64,000 bases of DNA from Monomorium pharaonis (taxonomy: Eukaryota > Arthropoda > Insecta > Hymenoptera > Formicidae). The notes beneath the pieces are model-generated. The model was not told the origin of the DNA, did no database searches, and was given only the letters and a program-made list of their open reading frames with translations. The stretch lies in contig NC_050475.1 in the NCBI RefSeq assembly GCF_013373865.1, positions 9,568,021 to 9,632,020 of the forward strand. The letters are read 5' to 3'. Of the stretch, positions 34,964 to 43,813 are shown piece after piece (position 1 is the first letter of the stretch; each line of letters opens with the position of its first letter). Made by a program: the position numbers and the translations under genes.

Positions 34964-35975
34964 AACGACAAGAACGAAAAGAACAAAATTGCTCCGGATC
35001 ATTCGCGGCGGCTATGTTATGACGTCAGAGGCGAGAAATGACACGTTGAGAACTCTTGCGTGCTATTTCCAAATAAAAGATGTCTGGATGAAACAATACT
35101 TTACATCGCTTTAGCACACTTATAAAATTGTTTAAAAACTATCATTTTCCAACAGTTAATAAACAGCCGTAAAATGTGAATGTAATACGCATCTTAGTCA
35201 TGACTAGGGTTGTGCACGCGTGGCGTCACGCACTAGAATTTACGGGCTGTACTTCCGAAAAGGTGAAACCTCCGATCACGTCAAAATTTTAACCAAAGCT
35301 TACACTTGATTAAAGAAAAAAGTCCCTAAAAGGATTTTCGCCGACAAAGTTTTGTTTGCCTTTTATCACTTTCTAAAGTTGTAAACATTTTTACTATATA
35401 TTTCTAAAAGTATTGATTTTAGAAAAAAAAGTTTCAAACAAAAAATGAAGCTCATAAAAAGCTCTACAAAAAAGGTTATATACATTTTTTACATAAACCT
35501 ATTATTTTGGCAGTTATGATAATAACTGTTATGAAATAAAATAATTTTAATTTTGGATTAACAGAATTTTACTCGTATAAACATACGCGCGCGCGTGGAC
35601 GGGCCTACTGTAGGCACTCTCCTGGCGGGGTAAGTGTAGGAGGGGGAGGGCCTATGGCCCACCCTACCTCGTGCGCGCGTGCGTGTGTGTGTGCGTGTGA
35701 GCAAAATTTCAAACAAGGTCAATAATTGTTTTGTTTTACATGGGTTTGCGACGTTTCACGCGAAGCAACATTTTATTCCGTGCTTCGGCCTAAAACAAGA
35801 TCAATTGTTCTCTTTCAAATGCTTGTAGATATTTGTATTTTTATTTGGAAATACAAGAGGTACGTACGAAATACTTGTTGAACTATTTCATATGTTTTAA
35901 TTTTGTGAAAAAGTAAACAAGGTTAACACTTATTTGAAATTATTTTTTAATTTCTGTTTAGTTTGTTGTTAAAAG

Positions 35976-36575
35976 ATGGACAAAACGTACAATTTTTTCA
36001 CATTGGCGTCTGTTCTGCAAAATCGTTCTTCAACTCTTCAATGGCTTAGAGATGTTGGTTTGATTCCAGCGCAAAGATTTTGCAAGATTCATAAAAAATG
36101 TATGGTTTTACAAGAATCAGAACTTGCTTGTGGACGATTTCTTTGTGTAAAAAAAGGAAAATATCGACATACTGCAACAGTTGCTCAAGATACGTGGTTT
36201 GAGAGATGCCATGTTTCTCCTGCAGTATGAATCCTTATAACATATTGTTTTTCGGTCAATATGACATTTGAGCAAACGATTCGAGAAAGCAGTATTTTTG
36301 ATGAGCAGCAGATATCTCCTGAAACTGTGGCTGATAGATTCTCGTTTTGTCGAGAAATTTGTATGGTTGCACTTGATGAGCACTTTGAAGAAGAAAGTCT
36401 TTTGGGAGGTATTGATGAAATAGTTGAAATAGATGAATGTAAAATTGGTCGTCGGAAGTATGAACGAGGACATGTTGTTGAGGGAACGTGGATTCTTGGA
36501 ATGATTTATCGAGAACATTCTGCTAATTATCGGCTTGAAATTTGCTCGGACAACAAGAGAGACAAAAGATATTAA
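35976..36575 (+). pseudogene. Merlin transposase, N-terminal to middle part, one in-frame stop and truncated
   Basis: From ATG 35,976 one frame runs to 36,575 with a single TGA at 36,228-36,230. The N-terminal region has a paired Cys pattern (RFCKIHKKC ... ELACGRFLC), then YRHTATVAQDTWFE. The catalytic start is VEIDECKIGRRKYERGHVVE followed by GTWILGMIYREHS, the ISXO2-like DDE signature. The rest of the DDE domain is absent; AT-rich sequence follows. Full-length family members are usually ~300 residues or more, against ~200 here. The element could move only with transposase from elsewhere. Confidence 0.85.
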
Positions 36576-36688
36576 TTTTTATTTAAAAAATAACGATTAA
36601 ATATTTAATAATTAATTAGCATTTTAATTTGATAAATGTTAAGATATAGAATTAAAAAAAAACTGCATTGACTTATTAAAAAAAAATT

Positions 36689-36762
36689 GGGGTCAGCGAA
36701 AATCGAACCAGCGACTCCGCGCTTACGAAACTAGAGCTCGGTGCGCTACGAGCGGCTCTGAT
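36689..36762 (-). repeat. tRNA-like segment with poly-T tail inside the Merlin element
   Basis: Read on the minus strand: GCCGCTCGTAGCGCACCGAGC forms a D-arm-like hairpin, then an anticodon-arm-like TCTAGTTTCGTAAGCGCGGA, then a B box GGTTCGATTTT (36,699-36,709), followed within a few bases by T9. The acceptor stem is poor, so a tRNA-derived relic is more likely than a working tRNA. Confidence 0.5.
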
Positions 36763-37105
36763 GATAGGTCAAAATTTTCTGTACTTAAAGATATCGGAAA
36801 TCTTCAAAATCGATTTTCTCGAGTATTTTTGAGAAGCGCATCGTACTGCTTTAGGAAATTGAAGTCCGGGTACTGATCTTCAAATCCTATAAGTATGAAA
36901 AAATCGATGACCCATGACCCGTAAGGTCTCCTTGTAAAATCAATACTTTCAGAGATATACAGTAAAAATGTTTGCAAATTTAGGAAGTGATAAAAGGCAA
37001 ACAAAGCTTTGTCGGCGAAAATCCTTTTAGGGACTTTCTTCTCTAATCAAGGGTAAGCTTTGGTTAAAATTTTAGCGCGATCGGAGGTTTCACCTTTTCA
37101 GAAGT

Positions 37106-38943
37106 TTATCAAAAAAAATTTGTATTAAATATATTTCGAAGCTTTCTTTTTTTTTCTAAAATTATTATTACCGTTATATTTCTTTTTCTCTTTTTTTCTA
37201 AGAAATATTTTAGAATCACGTGAGTGTCATTGGGACTTCCTGTTCTCCTTTTTCCTCGTTTTTTTTCCGTTCATTAAGAACGAGTTGGTTCAAAAGCAAT
37301 TAAGTGTTTCTCGATCCTATGAATCGTAATCCACAGGTATATCAACATTTGTTGATATAGTTGTGTCGCCAGTTTTACCACTGTTTTACTTTATATATCG
37401 CATGAAATAAAATTCTTTTATATTAAGCTCAGGGCGACAAGTAATCAATTCATCCTGCCGCATGGACAAGTATTTATCATTCATTCGACTTGTCACACGA
37501 AATTTCTAAACAGGATATTTTGTTTTGACGCAATAATAACGATTACTTAGATTATAGAATCTTATCATACTAAGATTTTATTAGGCTTATAAACAAGATT
37601 GAATATTGAGTTAAAGCTTGTAGCTTAGTTAAAACTTTTCAGTTAGATTGAATTGAATATATTGATTTTTTAACACAAATATTTTCTTTTACAAATTTAT
37701 GAATATTTTCAATTTTAGAAAAATATTAAAGATTCTTAGTTTTTTTAAATTTTGTTATCTATATTTTTTTTTATTATTCAATCTTGGTTATGTAATTATT
37801 ATTCTATTTGTTATCCTTTCAATTATAAGCTAAAATTATATGTTATTTTGTCGTGAAGATAAAGGTATTATAAGAATAAATCTAAGAATTGACATTATTA
37901 AAGAATTTTACAATTATCTATTCCTTATCTACTATAAATTTATATTCCATATGCTGCTATCTTTTGTGATGTGCTGGATGTCTTTCATCTTGATTCCAGC
38001 CAATAATTATTTGTTTGTCTTCGCTCTCGCCATGATGCTTGAGCTTAGATTATTGTTGCGTTTATTGTCCCTTTTTCCTAAGGATTCGTATTTATTCTTC
38101 TCGGTTCCTTTTCGCGCGGCGGGATAATTGTTTAGAAATGATGAAGAAGGATGTAGTGTGTAAATTTTTCTACATGACGTAGCATGTGATTCAAGGATCC
38201 ATTAAATGGATAGAGATACATGTCGCAGCATGTGATTTAAAAGTGAGGTGATATAACTGATTATTTTGCAAAATATTTTTATGGGTTTAGAGGTTTTTAT
38301 AGATTCCAAATATTGTTAATTCTTTTGTTATCTCTTACTGATAAGTAGGCTGTATAATTTTTTAATTTTTATTTTTGGTTTATTCAATGTAAGATAACTT
38401 GGAATTAGAATCTTGTTTTTTTTTTATTTCCATAGGCTGGGATCTAAAGATTTCTCGTCGATATAGTTGAAGTGTGTATATTATTTTTTTGTAATATTAA
38501 CAAATTGTGGATGTCTGTTGTAATATTTTTATATAGTTGTATAGTGGAGAATTTATTCGTAACTTGCTTTGAATTTGGTTTTGTTTATCCTTGTTTAGTT
38601 CTTCGTCCTTGTCGCGTATTCTTCCATCAACCTTGACATCATTTATTTTTTGTCTGGTAGATCATTTCTATCTTGAATTTTATTTTCTTATTCTTGCGAA
38701 TCTAGTTGTTTCTTGTCTTCCATGTCTTCATCGTAAGGTATCCTTTGTCCGGGGGATCATTTCTGTCCTCGATTTCTTCAGGTTCATATTTATATTTCTT
38801 CGAGCTCTTGAATAATTTTTGTCGACAAATGTAATGATAAACGTATAACAATGTAGTAATCATACTAATAATGTAGTGTAAAATAGTAATAAATTTATAA
38901 TTTCTTCGGTCTTGAAATTGTTAGATTTCATTTTGTTAGACTT
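37106..38943. other. AT-rich intergenic region, no gene seen
   Basis: T-rich sequence with only short accidental ORFs; a small hairpin ATATCAAC...GTTGATAT lies near 37,340-37,365. Confidence 0.45.
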
Positions 38944-39315
38944 AAGGGGATCCTAAAGTCGTCTGTTTTACCGACAATTTTTACCAATGCCTTTCTTTTT
39001 ATTGCATTTGCAGAATTAAAAATCCTTCTCCACAATTAAAGTATAGATGATAACAGTGTACGGACGTAACGATTTTATACGAAAAATAAAAAAAAATTTT
39101 TTAATTGTAGGCGTCTGACGTGGACTCGTAACCAAATGTGCTTGATATAAAAGTTGTGCACTTTGTAAGTATAAATCAAGTCAGGTCCGGACAAGAGTGA
39201 ACATTAAGGAACAATACTATGCTTTCAGATTGAGTGTAGGCGTCTTAATAAAAAAGATAGACATTGGTAAAAATTTCGTGTTTCAAAATTTTTTAGATCT
39301 GCATGAAATGGCATA
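38944..39315 (+). repeat. Dispersed repeat module (foldback family end)
   Basis: Starts AAGGGGATCCTAAAGTCGTC. Its last part (AACAATACTATGCTTTCAGA, AAAAAGATAGACATTGGTAA) is the reverse complement of 39,655-39,725 and of 47,700-47,770, linking it to the palindromes that carry tRNA-like arms. Confidence 0.75.
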
Positions 39316-39417
39316 TATATAGCGGTAGATTAGTTGACGGATGTTCAGACAGACGGCGCTACTTTAGTCCAGCACTTCCTCGCTTCTCCTTGCCTACGAA
39401 ACTTACCCGCGCATTCA

Positions 39418-39419
39418 CA

Positions 39420-39475
<56 letters not shown>

Positions 39476-39528
39476 GCGCGCGCAAAGCAGGCGTTTATGC
39501 GCTAGCAAGAATGAGTTGTATATAAAGG

Positions 39529-39606
<78 letters not shown>
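39418..39606. repeat. (CA)n(CG)n and (GA)n microsatellites
   Basis: CA then CG dinucleotides at 39,418-39,482; about 36 GA units at 39,534-39,606. The ORFs across them (HTHTHT, ERERER, SLSLSL) are artefacts. Confidence 0.97.
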
Positions 39607-39608
<2 letters not shown>

Positions 39609-39837
39609 ATGCATTGTACGTGCAAGCGCGCGCGTGCCAAATTTTCTTACACGAAATGTTTACCAATGTCTATCTTTTTTATTGAGACGCCTACGCTCAA
39701 TCTGATAGCATAGTATTGTTTCTCAATGTTCACTCGTGTACGGACATAGCTTGATTTATACGTACAAGGTGCAACATTTTTATTTCCAGCCCGTTTTGTT
39801 ACGAGTCAACGCCAAAAATTTTCATAAAGTCTTGGTG

Positions 39838-40350
39838 ACATATATACCGCGTCTGTAAGGTTCATCTCAAGAAGGCTCTTTGGCGGAGGGCAATGGGCGA
39901 TTGCCTACCGATCTGTGGAGCTGGGTTCAATTCCCGCAGTATTTTCTTTCTTTTTTTTGTAATTACAATTTATAAAAATTTTTTTATTTACGTAAGACGA
40001 GATTTAATTTTTAATTTTTCTGTATAAAATAATTATTTTTTGCCAAAAAATTGTCATAATAGCGTTATATTTTATCTTTTTATTTTAAAAATGATACGTA
40101 TAAAAAAATTATCTGAAAATAAATAATAATCGTGTTTCACTGGTATAGAAAAATAATTATTTTATACAGAAGAATTTAAAACAATTAGTAAATCTCGTCT
40201 TACGTGAATAAAAAAACTTTTATAGATTGTAATTACAAAAAAAAGAAAGAAAATACTACGAGAATTGAACCCGTCTCGACAGATCGGTAGGCACTCGCCC
40301 ATTGCCCTCTACCAAAGAGCCTTTTTGAGATGCCTTACACACGCGGTATA
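39838..40350. repeat. Palindrome with convergent tRNA-like units (copy 1)
   Basis: 39,838-40,060 pairs with 40,110-40,350. Each arm holds a tRNA-like unit pointing to the centre: left, A box TGGCGGAGGG (39,881) and B box GGTTCAATTCC (39,924-39,934), then T-rich runs that would end pol III transcription (39,941-39,960). The right arm is the mirror (B box complement 40,262-40,271). AT-rich centre with TTACGTAAGACGAGATTTA. A longer copy lies at 47,555-48,722. Left outer sequence 39,610-39,837 also belongs to the family; the right outer arm is lost at the (GA)n tract. Confidence 0.88.
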
Positions 40351-40357
40351 TATAGCG

Positions 40358-40361
<4 letters not shown>

Positions 40362-40419
<58 letters not shown>

Positions 40420-40584
40420 AGGGAGAGGGAGAGGGAGAGGGAGAGGGAGAGGGAGAGGGAGAGGGAGAGGGAGAGGGAGAGGGAGAGGGAGAGGGAGAGG
40501 GAGAGGGAGAGGGAGAGGGAGAGGGGAGGGAGAGGGAGAGGGGAGGGAGGGGGAGGGGGAGAGGGAGAGGGAGAGGGCGGGGGG
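40362..40584. repeat. (GA)n followed by (GGGAGA)n array
   Basis: About 24 GA units to ~40,410, then about 28 copies of GGGAGA with a few GGGGA variants, strictly purine on the plus strand. Overlapping ORFs (RGRGRG, ERERER, LPLPLP) are artefacts. Confidence 0.97.
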
Positions 40585-40700
40585 GATCATTAAAAAAATA
40601 TATTTTATAAATATATTTATGTTCTTTTATATTTTAACTTTGTACATACGTATATATATGGTAGTTACTACTACCGTTACTAAGCACACATATATATTTT

Positions 40701-42194
40701 CTACATATACGGATACCGGTAGTAGTAACTACCGTATCCGGGCATATACGAGGGTGTTGGTGGCAGCGGCAGCGGCATCGGCGGCGGCGGCGGCGGCGGC
40801 AGCAGCTGGGTTGGAGGATGTGGTGTGTATGCTGGAAGAGGATAGTTGCGTTGATATGTATGTGGATACATATATCCTCTTCCAGCATACCACTTTTTCT
40901 TTTCCTTTTGCATCGCGCGTCGCACCCAATTATTGACTTGCTGGAAAAAAAATTTATAAATGTAATTTATTATTTTGTTACATTTGTCATATTTCTATAA
41001 TTTTACACTGAAAAAAAAAATATTCAATAAGATATATTATTGCGGGCTGCCAATTACAGATATACTCAATACAATATATGCTATTGCAGTATCAACATTG
41101 TACTTGTATTAATAGCAAATATTATTGTATTGAGTATTTTATGTAATTGGCAGCCCGCAATCACATATGTTATTGGGTATATTAATTTTTTGTATGTACC
41201 ACTTTATACATGCATATGTATGAAGTGGTACATGGAATATAAACATTTATATACTAATTTATGGATTATAATTAGTTAATAGATTACTTACATTTTTGTT
41301 TAAAAATCCTCTTCCTCTTCCTCCTCTTCCTCTTCCTCCTCTTCCTCCTCTTCCGCCTCTTCCGCCTCTTCCTTCTCCTCCTCTTTCTCCTTCTACCTCA
41401 TATTCCTCCTCCCAGTCATCAATTTCGTCCTTTACAGAAATTTCACGTAAAGGTGCCCTCGGCTGCGGCAAGGGCGCCGCCGTCGACTGTTGTGAGGGGG
41501 CCGTCGGCTGCGGCAAGGACACCGCCGTCGACTGCGGCACGGGCACCATCGGCTGCGGCAAAGATGCCGCCGTCGACTGCGGCAAAGATGCCGCCGTCGG
41601 CTGCTGTCGGTCGTGTAGCAGAGTGGCGCCTTCACTTCTCGCTGTAACAAGAAAACGATTATTATTCTAGAAATGATTTTACACAAACACTGAAATCACC
41701 GCGTGGTTCATCTTTGGATATCCGATATAGGCTCGATTGTTCCAACTTCTTGGTAAACTTACCTATCAGTTAAATATATTTTGTCTTTATTTATTTAAGA
41801 AAAGAAATAAAAACACATGCTTACCTGGTAGATAAGTTTACCAAGAAGTTGGAACAACTGGCTCAAAGTAGTAAACTTGCTAGATTATCAAGGCTGCGTT
41901 CCGTTTCACGTGTGATGCGCATAATGCAGTGTTCATCCTCGTTTAATGTTTGACAAACAACAAAGATGAACGATGCATCATGCGTATCACGTGTGAAACG
42001 GAAGGCACCCCAAATCTGAACCAACACGTGCGTGCGTGCGTTCGTGTGTGCATGCGTGCGTGCGTGCGTGTGTATGTGTGTGTGTTATATAATATATATA
42101 TATATATTATAAATGACTTACATTTTTTAGAATTTGCCATTTTCACTTTCACTTCCGTTTCGCTACGCTTTGCACTCTTTATCTCGCGAGACAT
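40701..42194 (-). CDS. Candidate three-exon gene, 220-residue RG-rich and Pro/Tyr-rich protein of unknown function
   Basis: Coding exons on the minus strand: 42,194-42,122, 41,641-41,292 and 40,940-40,701. Both introns are canonical: donors GTAAGT (42,121-42,116; 41,291-41,286) and acceptors TTGTTACAG and TTTTTCCAG. Phases agree (1, then 0), giving 663 nt = 220 residues plus TAG. The N-terminus is basic (MSREIKSAKRSETEVKVKM). The middle has repeats of AASLPQ/APLPQP, an acidic patch (KDEIDDWEEEYEVEGE) and ten or more RGG/GRG units. The last exon starts QVNNWVRRAMQKEKKKW and ends in a Tyr/Pro-rich tail with PPPPPPP and GYGSYYYRYPYM. RG and Y/P-rich tails often occur in RNA-binding proteins (inference). 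Introns hold several hairpin MITEs. Not recognised; it may be host or mobile-element derived. Confidence 0.6.
40765..40803. repeat. (GGC)n trinucleotide tract in last exon
   Basis: GCAGCGGCAGCGGCATC then about eight GGC units. In the minus-strand gene it encodes the run of prolines; length variation would change that run. Confidence 0.85.
41040..41160. mobile_element. MITE in intron 2, TTGCGGGCTGCCAATTAC ends
   Basis: TTGCGGGCTGCCAATTACAG at ~41,041 is repeated in complement at 41,140-41,160. The inner ACTCAATACAATA also pairs. A further short hairpin (GTACCACTT...AAGTGGTAC) lies at 41,194-41,231. Confidence 0.8.
41735..42005. repeat. Two adjacent hairpins in intron 1
   Basis: GTTCCAACTTCTTGGTAAAC at 41,738 pairs with its complement ending ~41,863. 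Next to it GCGTTCCGTTTCACGTGTGA (~41,888) pairs with TCACGTGTGAAACGGAAGGC ending ~42,005. Both look like small MITEs. A GT-rich tract follows at 42,025-42,085. Confidence 0.75.
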
Positions 42195-42312
42195 CTTGTA
42201 AAACAATGACTACGCGACACTTAGATTGCAGATTCTGGCCCCGATAGTTACGGCGTATGGGGAGGGGATAAAGAACTAAGGGCAAGAACCAATCATATAC
42301 TGAGCACTCACT

Positions 42313-42557
42313 TAGAGGATAGCGAACAGGGGCTCGATTCTTGAATTTATTTGCAAAAGAAACGTATGCGCAAATACCCTCTCTAACAGAAAAGTTGCAA
42401 GTTTATTGGTTAAGTCATATGACAGCCAATAAATTTCCAACTTTTCTGTAAGAACAGAATTTGCGAATACGTTTCTCTTGCGAATGAATTCAAGAATCGA
42501 GCCACAGCTCGTTCGTGCCCTCGCAGGGCACAAGCGAGCTGTTCGTTATCCTCTCCA
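42313..42557. mobile_element. Palindromic MITE upstream of the candidate gene
   Basis: GAGGATAGCGAACAGGGGCT at 42,315 pairs with the end near 42,557, and GCTCGATTCTTGAATT with AATTCAAGAATCGAGC at 42,486-42,501. The centre AGAAAAGTTG...CAACTTTTCT also pairs. The right arm has an extra small inverted repeat (AGCTCG...CGAGCT). Confidence 0.8.
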
Positions 42558-42605
42558 CTTATATCACGCTGCTGTAAAATAATTCGATGTTAGAAGCATT
42601 GCTTA

Positions 42606-43030
42606 GACTGGTATTCATAGTCGAATCTTATTTCAAGATCGTCTCAAGTAATGTTTTAAGATGCCAATACAACTCTCATTGGTTGATGGTATCTTAAGAC
42701 AGTCCTTAAGGCATAGTCTACAATGAAGACTTAAGCTTTAAGCCGTAAGAAATTGACTAATCACAATTGAGTATTTTTATAAAAATCGACTGTGTTTGGT
42801 CAATTTCTTATGGCTTAAAGCTTAAATCTTCATTGTAGACTACGCCTAAGATAATCTTAAATATAAGACCCGACTATGAATACTAGCCATAGGCCAGTAT
42901 TCATAGTCGGATCTTATATTTAAGATCATCTTTAGTACTGTCTTAAGATGCCATCAGCCAATCACAGAGCCGTATTGAGCCGTATTGCTTGAGACGATCT
43001 TTAAATAAGATTCGACTATGAACCGGCCAT
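42606..43030. mobile_element. Two neighbouring MITE copies, one with another MITE nested
   Basis: 42,606-42,890 has ends CTGGTATTCATAGTCGAATC and the matching complement, and carries in its centre a second hairpin (TAGTCTACAATGAAGA...TCTTCATTGTAGACTA, about 42,715-42,845). A second copy of the outer MITE (GGCCAGTATTCATAGTCGGA...TTCGACTATGAACCGGCC) follows at 42,893-43,030 without the nested element, showing its empty state. Confidence 0.82.
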
Positions 43031-43225
43031 AGATGCAAAATTCGCGAGGCCTATCCAAAAAACAAAAGATCATCATTGCCCGGCCAGCAAAAGTATAGTG
43101 AGAGAAAAAGAGGGACATACAAAAAATATTATTATAATACATACAGGAACATAAAATCACATTGTCTATACGTAGTAGCGACGCGGTTACACTAATAGAA
43201 AAATGTGTTGTATTTGTAATTATAG

Positions 43226-43360
43226 GCGATTTTTGGTGATTGTTTGGTATATGTAGCAAAGCGTACCAAACTGTACCAGAACCAATAAGATATAAGTAAA
43301 CTTTTATCTTATTGGTTCTGGTACAGTTTGGTACCAAACAATCACCAAAAATCTTTTTAT
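43226..43360. mobile_element. 135-bp hairpin MITE
   Basis: AGGCGATTTTTGGTGATTGT at the left pairs with ACAATCACCAAAAATCTTTT at the right; inner TACCAGAACCAATAAGATA pairs across a 10-base loop. The AT-rich 43,361-43,813 beyond it shows no gene. Confidence 0.8.
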
Positions 43361-43813
43361 AATCGCAAAGTAAAATATATATATTGTGTAATTATATAAT
43401 CTAATTATATAAATTATACATATAAATATTAAAATATTTTTTACATACATTGTTTGAAATAAAAATTTTGCTTCAAATAAGAAAAATGCAAAAAATTCTG
43501 TCAGTCTAAAACGGTTAAAAAAAAATTTAATTTAATGCATTTCTCATTACTCTTCGAAAGTTTGCTATCAAATTTTATATATAGAGGCTTCTCTGACCAA
43601 AAATTTACAATAAGACTAAATGTAATTTTTTTTTTTTTTTAAATAAACTTTGTGGTTTTGTGATTTTGTATCGCAAAGTTTTGACTTTTTGTTCTTAAAA
43701 TCATTTTTTTCAAACAATTATTAAAATATTTTTTTTAATGTACACTAAAAATAAATTTTTTTAAAAAATATTTTGTTAAATTTAATTTTTCAAATTTAAG
43801 AATGTATTCTATA

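Larger units (their letters stand above)
35251..37105 (+). mobile_element. Merlin (IS1016-like) DNA transposon, internally deleted
   Basis: Long inverted repeats of ~180 bases: ACTTCCGAAAAGGTGAAACC at 35,251 and its near complement ending at 37,105, both including AAAAGTCCCTAAAAGGATTTT and a common TTTGCCTTTTATCACTT. It contains a transposase remnant with an ISXO2/IS1595-type core, which defines Merlin. An exact target duplication was not recognised. A GC-rich CG/GT patch (35,580-35,700) and a tRNA-like segment (36,689-36,762) lie inside. Confidence 0.8.

Noticed and set aside
37840..38127. 95-codon hydrophobic ORF
   Set aside because: AT-rich Phe/Leu/Tyr-rich frame typical of chance in T-rich DNA; no start context or homology.
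39873..39940. A functional tRNA gene
   Set aside because: A and B boxes fit, but I could not draw a full acceptor stem and the unit is embedded in a repeated palindrome; kept only as tRNA-like.
40265..40936. 223-codon plus-strand ORF (ERERER, GRGRGR)
   Set aside because: Mostly (GA)n and (GGGAGA)n; the minus strand holds the supported exon in the last part.
40895..40940. Homeodomain helix 3 (QVNNWV resembles QVNNWF of TALE proteins)
   Set aside because: The next residues do not fit and no helices 1-2 precede it in the upstream exon.
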